Under the pieces are notes generated by a model. It saw only the letters and a list, made by a program, of their open reading frames with translations. It searched no databases and had not been told where the DNA came from. Shown here one piece after another: positions 6,882 through 10,981 of a DNA stretch of 10,981 nt. Every line of letters starts with the position of its first letter. Position 1 is the first letter of the stretch. A program made the position numbers and the translations under genes. The DNA is from an uncultured Roseburia sp. (GTDB lineage: Bacteria; Bacillota; Clostridia; Lachnospirales; Lachnospiraceae). Location: the NCBI GenBank assembly GCA_947384095.1, contig CANDFU010000026.1, positions 1 through 10,981 on the forward strand. Reading direction: 5' to 3'.

Positions 6882-6932
6882 GCCTTTTGCGGTGAATATC
6901 ATATGCGTACTGGGCATACGGGTATAAAAGGC
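6882..6932 (+). ncRNA. structured rpmE leader, candidate L31 ribosomal-protein leader
   Basis: A long imperfect hairpin can form: GCCTTTT (6882-6888) with AAAAGGC (6926-6932), then after a 7-base 5' bulge ATATC (6896-6900) with GGTAT (6921-6925, one G-U), then TATGC (6902-6906) with GCATA (6914-6918) closing a 7-base loop. This makes 17 pairs in 51 nt. It lies wholly between the promoter and the rpmE ribosome binding site. L31 autoregulatory leaders, including a Firmicutes type, have been proposed by comparative genomics; whether this matches that family was not tested. Confidence 0.5.
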
Positions 6933-6984
6933 GCCGGAACAGATGAACTATGACAACGATTCAGAACATAAAGAGGTGAAGATC

Positions 6985-7188
6985 ATGAAGCAGGGAATCC
7001 ATCCAGATTACCATCAGGCAACGGTCACATGCAACTGCGGCAATACATTTGTGACAGGCTCTACGAAGAAGGACATTCACGTTGAGATCTGCTCAAAATG
7101 CCATCCGTTCTATACGGGACAGCAGAAGTCTGCACAGGCTCGCGGACGTATCGACAAGTTTAACCGCAAATACGGCATCAATCAGTAG
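6985..7188 (+). CDS. rpmE: 50S ribosomal protein L31 (zinc-binding type)
   Basis: A 67-residue protein of the large ribosomal subunit at the central protuberance and intersubunit bridge. It starts [11 protein letters not shown] and has the four-cysteine zinc ribbon C16-x-C18 and C36-x2-C39, followed by HPFYTG (40-45) and the basic C-terminus. It is therefore the C+ form expected under zinc sufficiency. The start at 6985 is preferred over an in-frame ATG at 6943 because AGAGGTGA lies about 6 bases upstream and the family begins at this Met. It has its own promoter after rho. Confidence 0.97.
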   Translation: MKQGIHPDYHQATVTCNCGNTFVTGSTKKDIHVEICSKCHPFYTGQQKSAQARGRIDKFNRKYGINQ

Positions 7189-7190
7189 GC

Positions 7191-7257
7191 GGAGCCGTTA
7201 CAGTTTTTTGGTGATCATCATGCAGTGTAAACGAGAATGCGGGGCCGTTACGGCTTT
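7191..7257 (+). repeat. degenerate direct repeat after rpmE, 50 bp apart
   Basis: GGAGCCGTTACAGTTTT (7191-7207) and GGGGCCGTTACGGCTTT (7241-7257) agree at 14 of 17 positions and are offset by exactly 50 bp. The second copy forms a perfect GCCG-TTA-CGGC hairpin followed by TTTT; the first copy has lost the 3' arm but keeps six T. They look like a duplicated or decayed terminator. Confidence 0.5.
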
Positions 7258-7314
7258 TATACCGCGGTTCTTATTTATGCTGCATGATTCATATTACGGA
7301 TTTTTTCGCGGTAT
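7217..7314 (+). repeat. two interlocking inverted repeats in the rpmE-DUF1385 gap
   Basis: ATCATGCAG (7217-7225) pairs with CTGCATGAT (7280-7288), 9 of 9. ATACCGCG (7259-7266) pairs with CGCGGTAT (7307-7314), 8 of 8. The arms interleave, so in RNA the two helices form a pseudoknot or exclude each other. The last arm directly precedes the GAGGTG at 7315-7320, upstream of the DUF1385 start. No promoter is convincing in this 146-bp gap. Confidence 0.45.
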
Positions 7315-7321
7315 GAGGTGA
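7220..7321 (+). CDS. possible 33-codon leader ORF (doubtful)
   Basis: An ATG at 7220 preceded by GGTGA (7210-7214, 5-base spacer) opens 33 codons, ending in TGA at 7319-7321, 13 bases before the DUF1385 start. The predicted product is MQCKRECGAVTAFIPRFLFM followed by an aromatic tail with HDSYYGFFRG. It has no family I recognise. It covers the inverted repeats described for this gap, so its translation would disturb them, as in leader-peptide systems. It may equally be chance. Confidence 0.2.
   Translation: MQCKRECGAVTAFIPRFLFMLHDSYYGFFRGMR
7244..7258 (+). terminator. weak hairpin/terminator between rpmE and DUF1385
   Basis: GCCG (7244-7247) and CGGC (7251-7254) close a 3-base loop, followed by TTTT. 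The short stem and T tract suggest partial termination or a pause, leaving the downstream genes at lower expression than rpmE. Confidence 0.3.
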
Positions 7322-7334
7322 AGCGGGGAAAAAT

Positions 7335-8252
7335 ATGAAATATTCAGAGGTAGGCGGACAGGCGGTGATGGAAGGCATTATGATGCGGTACCGGGAGAAA
7401 TATGCCGTTGCCGTGCGAAAGGCTGATCGGGAAATCGTGACGGAGGTTTTCGATTACCACGGTCTGATCCGGAGTGAAAAGATCGGGAACATACCGGTAC
7501 TGCGCGGGGTGTTTCGTTTTGCAGAGTCGCTGGTGCTCGGAATGCGCACGCTGGAGTTTTCGGCTTCCTTTTTTGAAGAAGATAGTCGGGAGCAGGAGAA
7601 GGAAAGAGGGAAAAAAGACGCCGGGATGGGATTTACGGTGGCGTTTGCCGTCGTGCTCGCGGTTGGTATTTTTATGGTGCTGCCGTATTACATATCCGTT
7701 TTTTTACAGCGCTTTTTTGTGTCGCAGACAGCGGCGGCGCTTCTGGAGGGCGCGGTGCGGCTGGCAGTTTTTATCGGATATGTGGCGGCAATATCGCTGA
7801 TGCCGGATATCCGGCGCGTATATATGTATCACGGCGCGGAGCACAAGTGTATCAACTGTATTGAGCACGGACTGGATCTGAATGTGGAAAATGTAAAAAA
7901 GTGTTCCAGACAGCACAGGCGCTGCGGGACCAGCTTTCTGTTGATTGTCATGCTGGTCAGTATTGTGTTTTTTCTGTTTATCCAGGCGGAAGGCGTGCTC
8001 ATGAGGCTTTTGCTGCGGATACTTCTCGTCCCCGTGATTGCGGGCGTGTCCTATGAATTTATCCGGCTGGCGGGCCGCACGGACAATGCGTTCGTCCTGT
8101 TTTTCGGAAAGCCGGGCATGTGGCTGCAGAATCTGACGACGAGGGAGCCGGACGATTCCATGATTGAAGTGGGGATCGCATCCGTGGAGGCTGTTTTTGA
8201 CTGGCGCTCTTTTGTGGAACAAATCAGACAGGAGGACAAGGATGTCATATGA
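7335..8252 (+). CDS. DUF1385 family membrane protein (YqhQ-like)
   Basis: A 305-residue multispanning membrane protein of unknown function found across Firmicutes. Family motifs are GGQAVMEGIMMR (7-18), YHGAEHK (165-171) and EPDDSMIEV (271-279). Hydrophobic segments lie at about 100-124, 137-156, 199-217 and 223-242. H166, H170, C172, C175, C190, H194 and C197 cluster between the second and third segments; they could bind a metal, but I know of no proof. The start at 7335 has GGGGA five bases upstream. The stop overlaps the prmC start (ATGA), so it is coupled to the translation-termination genes. Position suggests a link to translation or envelope; no function is established. Confidence 0.92.
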   Translation: MKYSEVGGQAVMEGIMMRYREKYAVAVRKADREIVTEVFDYHGLIRSEKIGNIPVLRGVFRFAESLVLGMRTLEFSASFFEEDSREQEKERGKKDAGMGFTVAFAVVLAVGIFMVLPYYISVFLQRFFVSQTAAALLEGAVRLAVFIGYVAAISLMPDIRRVYMYHGAEHKCINCIEHGLDLNVENVKKCSRQHRRCGTSFLLIVMLVSIVFFLFIQAEGVLMRLLLRILLVPVIAGVSYEFIRLAGRTDNAFVLFFGKPGMWLQNLTTREPDDSMIEVGIASVEAVFDWRSFVEQIRQEDKDVI

Positions 8253-9076
8253 CGTATCGGGAAGCAATGGAGCACGGAGAGAGGATTCTGGCTGCGGCTG
8301 ATATCGCGGACGCGCGGATGGATGCATGGCTTCTGATGGAGACGGTGTGCAAAATTGAGCGCAGCTTTTACTATATGCATATGGAAGATGCGTTTCCGGA
8401 AGAACATCTGCGTGAGTATGAGATTAATATCCGGAAGCGCGCTGAGCATATTCCGCTGCAGTATCTTGTCGGTGAGACGGAGTTTATGGGGCTTCGCTTT
8501 AAGGTCAATTCGGGCGTGCTCATTCCCAGGCAGGATACGGAGACGCTGGTGGAGGAGGCGTTAAAGGCAGTGCGGCCCGGAATGAAGGTTCTGGATCTTT
8601 GTACGGGATCGGGCTGTATTATCGTCAGCATTCTTCACAATGCGCCGGGGGTCAGGGGATATGCCACGGATATTTCAAAACTGGCGCTCAATGTCGCGAA
8701 GGAGAATGCGCGGTTAAACGAAGTGTCCGTGCTGTTTGAACACAGTGATCTTTTTGACAATGTATCGGAGAAATTTGACATGATCGTTTCCAATCCGCCG
8801 TATATTGCCAGCGGGGAGATTGCGAAGCTGATGCCGGAGGTACGCAGTTTTGAACCGATGGAGGCGCTGGACGGAAAGGAGGACGGGCTTTATTTTTACC
8901 GGAAGATTGCAAAGGAGTGCATCCTCTACCTGAACCCCGGAGGACAGGTTTTTTTTGAAATCGGTTATGATCAGGGGGAGGCTGTTTCCTGGCTGCTGTG
9001 GGAGGCCGGTTTTCACGGGATACGGGTCAAAAAAGATCTGGCGGGAAAGAACCGCGTTGTGACAGGAAGAATATAG
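8249..9076 (+). CDS. prmC: peptide chain release factor N5-glutamine methyltransferase
   Basis: Uses S-adenosylmethionine to methylate the glutamine of the GGQ motif in release factors, improving peptide release. The 275-residue protein has the helical N-terminal substrate domain (about 1-85), PRQDTE (93-98), SAM-binding motif DLCTGSG (116-122), acidic D141, and the catalytic NPPY (182-185) that holds the target glutamine amide. The start at 8249 overlaps the DUF1385 stop by four bases (ATGA). The GGAGGA upstream (8231-8236) is 12 bases away, rather far; an out-of-frame ATG at 8242 is better spaced but opens only 19 codons, so the family-consistent MTYREA start is kept. Its substrate RF1 is encoded 27 bp downstream. 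Confidence 0.96.
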   Translation: MTYREAMEHGERILAAADIADARMDAWLLMETVCKIERSFYYMHMEDAFPEEHLREYEINIRKRAEHIPLQYLVGETEFMGLRFKVNSGVLIPRQDTETLVEEALKAVRPGMKVLDLCTGSGCIIVSILHNAPGVRGYATDISKLALNVAKENARLNEVSVLFEHSDLFDNVSEKFDMIVSNPPYIASGEIAKLMPEVRSFEPMEALDGKEDGLYFYRKIAKECILYLNPGGQVFFEIGYDQGEAVSWLLWEAGFHGIRVKKDLAGKNRVVTGRI

Positions 9077-9103
9077 CTTGTGGTTCTGACATGGAGGGAT
9101 TTT

Positions 9104-10180
9104 ATGTTTGATAAATTGGAAGATCTGCTGATTCGTTTCGAGGAGCTGATGAGTGAACTGAGCGCTCCGGATGTGGCGAACAATCCGGAACGATTCCGCA
9201 GGCTGATGAAGGAGCAGAGTGATCTGACACCGATTGTGGAGGCTTATAAAGAGTATAGACAGTGCAGGCAGGATATTGAGGATTCCCTTGCAATGCTGGA
9301 GGAAGAGTCGGACGAGGAAATGCGTGAGCTTGCAAAGGAAGAGTTAAGCGGCGCCAGGGCGCGTGTGGAAGAACTGGAGCAGCGGTTGAAGATTCTGCTT
9401 CTTCCCAAAGACCCGAATGACGATAAAAATGTCATCGTGGAAATCCGCGCGGGGGCCGGCGGGGAGGAAGCGGCGCTTTTCGCGGCGGAGATTTACCGTA
9501 TGTATCAGCATTTTGCAGAGACACGAAACTGGAAGACGGAGATTATGGAGGCCGACGAGACAGGGATCGGCGGTATGAAGAGCGTTACGTTTCTGGTGAG
9601 CGGGCAGGGGGCATATTCCGTGATGAAATACGAGTCCGGGGTGCACCGGGTGCAGCGTGTGCCGGAGACGGAGTCGGGCGGCCGGATTCATACGTCGACG
9701 ATCACGGTCGCGGTGATGCCGGAGGCGGAGGAAGTGGACGTTGAGATTGATGAAAAGGATATCCGCATCGATGTGATGCGTGCGTCCGGCAACGGCGGCC
9801 AGTGTGTGAATACAACCGATTCCGCGGTGCGTCTGACACACTATCCGACCGGAATTGTCGTGTACAGCCAGACCGAGAAATCGCAGCTGCAGAACAAGGC
9901 GAAAGCGTTTGCGCTGCTGCGCGCAAAGCTTTACGATATCGAGTGCCAGAAGGCGCACGACGCCGAGGCGGAGGCCAGAAGGAGCCAGATCGGTACGGGC
10001 GACCGCTCGGAGAAGATCAGAACCTACAATTTCCCGCAGGGCCGTGTGACGGATCACCGGATCAATCTGACACTCTATAAGCTGGACAAAGTGATGAACG
10101 GGGATATCCAGGAGATCATCGATGCCTGTATTGCAGCCGACCAGGCGGCGAAGCTGGTAAAGATGGGTGAAAGTGCCTGA
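9104..10180 (+). CDS. prfA: peptide chain release factor 1
   Basis: Recognises UAA and UAG stop codons in the ribosomal A site and triggers hydrolysis of the peptidyl-tRNA. The 358-residue length is standard. Visible marks are the N-terminal helical domain, [15 protein letters not shown] (113-127), the anticodon-like PxT tripeptide as P187-E188-T189 (the PET form common in Firmicutes; PAT in E. coli), and GGQ at 231-233, whose Gln is the PrmC target. The start at 9104 is set by GGAGGG five to six bases upstream; an in-frame GTG at 9080 lacks a site. It is 27 bp after prmC and is followed by an intrinsic terminator, so it ends the rho-prfA cluster. Confidence 0.98.
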   Translation: MFDKLEDLLIRFEELMSELSAPDVANNPERFRRLMKEQSDLTPIVEAYKEYRQCRQDIEDSLAMLEEESDEEMRELAKEELSGARARVEELEQRLKILLLPKDPNDDKNVIVEIRAGAGGEEAALFAAEIYRMYQHFAETRNWKTEIMEADETGIGGMKSVTFLVSGQGAYSVMKYESGVHRVQRVPETESGGRIHTSTITVAVMPEAEEVDVEIDEKDIRIDVMRASGNGGQCVNTTDSAVRLTHYPTGIVVYSQTEKSQLQNKAKAFALLRAKLYDIECQKAHDAEAEARRSQIGTGDRSEKIRTYNFPQGRVTDHRINLTLYKLDKVMNGDIQEIIDACIAADQAAKLVKMGESA

Positions 10181-10240
10181 GGGTCATGATTTTTCGTGGA
10201 AATGGAAATAGTTCGCCTGGGTGAGAGTGGAATAATATTG

Positions 10241-10280
10241 AAAGGGACAGTCAATGACAGCCGCATGGACTGTCTTTTTT
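10241..10280 (+). terminator. intrinsic terminator after prfA
   Basis: GACAGTC (10246-10252) pairs perfectly with GACTGTC (10268-10274) around a 15-base loop and is followed by TTTTTT (10275-10280). The stem can extend through G-U and A-U pairs into the AAAGG at 10241-10245. It lies 60 bp after the RF1 stop and is the clearest terminator in the window. Confidence 0.75.
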
Positions 10281-10374
10281 CCATATTGGATTTTGTGGAT
10301 GCACTGCCTGCCCCTGCCGGAAAAAGTGATGGCTTCTTTTTTTGTTGCGGGGTATTGGCGGTAAAAAATGTCTG

Positions 10375-10409
10375 CCGGCTCAGAGGGGTCTGAAGGATAA
10401 AGGAGCCGG
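10375..10409 (+). other. stem-loop in the TraX-family leader
   Basis: CCGGCTC (10375-10381) and GAGCCGG (10403-10409) are exact complements. Inside, CAGA-GGGG-TCTG (10381-10392) forms a tetraloop hairpin that can stack on the outer stem, leaving an 11-base purine-rich bulge. It lies 30 bases before the start at 10440. No T tract follows. No convincing promoter is visible between the prfA terminator and this gene. The rest of 10281-10439 shows nothing else I can support. Confidence 0.4.
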
Positions 10410-10439
10410 ATATACAGCAGAAGGGTGAGGAGAACCGGG

Positions 10440-10935
10440 ATGAGAGGGACAAAGACAACATGGAAGATGCCGGATGTGACGGCGGATGCGCTAAAGATAT
10501 TTGCCTGTGTGGCGATGCTGATACAGACGGCGGGCATCGTGATTGTGGAAAAAGGGCTGATCGGACTGAACGGGCACACGCAGGCGGAGCTTGCGGAGGC
10601 GATGGCGGCGGATGCGCGTCTGATGACACTGGCGGGAATCGGCTCCGCGATGCAGCTGATCGGGGGGATGGCGCTCCCGGTTTTTGCATTTTTGCTGGTC
10701 GAGGGGTTTTTGCATACTTCCGATTACAAAAGATATCTTTTCCGTATCGCTTTTACGGCGCTGATCAGTGAGATTCCGTTTGATCTCGCGATGGCGCAGA
10801 CGGTTATGGACTGGTCGGGGCAGAACGCGCTGGTTACAATGACGGTCTGTCTGCTGATGCTTTATTTTATCAGAATGACGGACGCTGCCGATAATCGCCT
10901 GCTGCGCGGTATCATAAAAACCATGGCGGTGATGG
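10440..10935 (+). CDS. TraX-family membrane protein (3' truncated)
   Basis: An integral membrane protein of the TraX family. Plasmid F TraX acetylates pilin, but chromosomal Firmicute members have no established role, so the name should not be read as conjugation. The recognisable stretch is EGFLHTSDYKRYLFRIAF, then TALISEIPFDLA, a strong family signature. Hydrophobic segments lie near residues 17-37, 60-84, 93-113 and 127-144. The helix-1 motif usually reading MLIDHIG in the family is MLIQTAG here. The ATG at 10440 has GAGGAG seven bases upstream; a GTG at 10425 is less likely. Only 165 residues are genuine: from base 10936 the sequence is adapter, and the last 11 in-frame residues (EIGRASCRERV) plus the apparent stop are artefact. 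Roughly a quarter to a third of the protein is probably missing. Confidence 0.85.
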
Positions 10936-10981
10936 AGATCGGAAGAGCGTCGTGTAGGGAAAGAGTGTAGGTTATAGTGTA
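10936..10981 (+). other. Illumina TruSeq adapter contamination with i5 index
   Basis: Bases 10936-10968 equal the 33-nt reverse complement of the Illumina TruSeq read-1 adapter, beginning AGATCGGAAGAGC. The next 8 bases, AGGTTATA (10969-10976), occupy the i5 index position, and GTGTA (10977-10981) matches the start of the P5 segment that follows the index. The match to the published adapter layout is exact, so this is library sequence, not genome. Confidence 0.97.

Noticed and set aside
8242..8301. ATG with ideal spacing to GGAGGA before prmC
   Set aside because: It opens only 19 codons in another frame. The family-typical PrmC start at 8249, overlapping the DUF1385 stop, is kept; a sequencing error is possible but not needed.
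10196..10393. 65-codon open frame between prfA and the TraX-family gene
   Set aside because: It starts with GTG, has no properly spaced ribosome site, resembles no family I know, and contains the prfA intrinsic terminator.
10440..10935. Conjugative element suggested by the TraX name
   Set aside because: No relaxase, coupling protein, integrase or att-like repeats are present; chromosomal TraX-family proteins are common in Firmicutes outside mobile elements.

Overview
The window looks like a contig end from a Gram-positive gut-type Clostridia, most likely Lachnospiraceae. The evidence is gene content (DUF4364, a DUF1385 membrane protein between rpmE and prmC, a TraX-family protein after prfA, and a Rho with a long low-complexity N-terminal insert), strong AGGAGG-type ribosome binding sites, and moderately GC-rich coding sequence with AT-rich promoter islands. 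No mobile element, CRISPR array, tRNA or rRNA is visible.

Layout: (1) 1-1613, plus strand: the 3' three quarters of an M3-family oligoendopeptidase, translationally coupled (TGATG) to a small single-span membrane protein. (2) 1616-4945, minus strand, converging on the first block with only 2 bp between stop codons: malic enzyme, a TIGR01212-type radical SAM protein, DUF4364 and a flavin-reductase-like protein, tightly packed and probably one operon. (3) 4946-5227: a divergent control region with back-to-back sigma-A-like promoters. (4) 5228-10180, plus strand: rho, rpmE, DUF1385, prmC, prfA. This block covers transcription termination (Rho), a ribosomal protein (L31) and translation termination (RF1 and the enzyme that methylates its GGQ glutamine). 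It resembles the rho-rpmE-prfA-prmC neighbourhood of other Firmicutes. (5) An intrinsic terminator after prfA, then a TraX-family membrane protein cut off by the sequence end. (6) 10936-10981: not biological. This is Illumina TruSeq adapter read-through, including what reads as an 8-nt i5 index.

Most of the genes are ordinary housekeeping. The most interesting unexplained signals are in untranslated DNA. The malic enzyme leader can form a 14-bp hairpin whose whole 9-nt loop is perfectly complementary to 9 nt ending three bases before the Shine-Dalgarno, so it is a candidate pseudoknot or switch RNA. The rpmE promoter sits in the loop of a terminator-like inverted repeat and is followed by a structured leader that could be an L31 ribosomal-protein leader. 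The rpmE-DUF1385 gap holds interlocking inverted repeats and a possible 33-codon ORF. Rho carries an R/E/N-rich probably disordered insert with a 12-residue tandem repeat. All structural claims come from reading base complementarity by eye; no folding energies or database searches were run.
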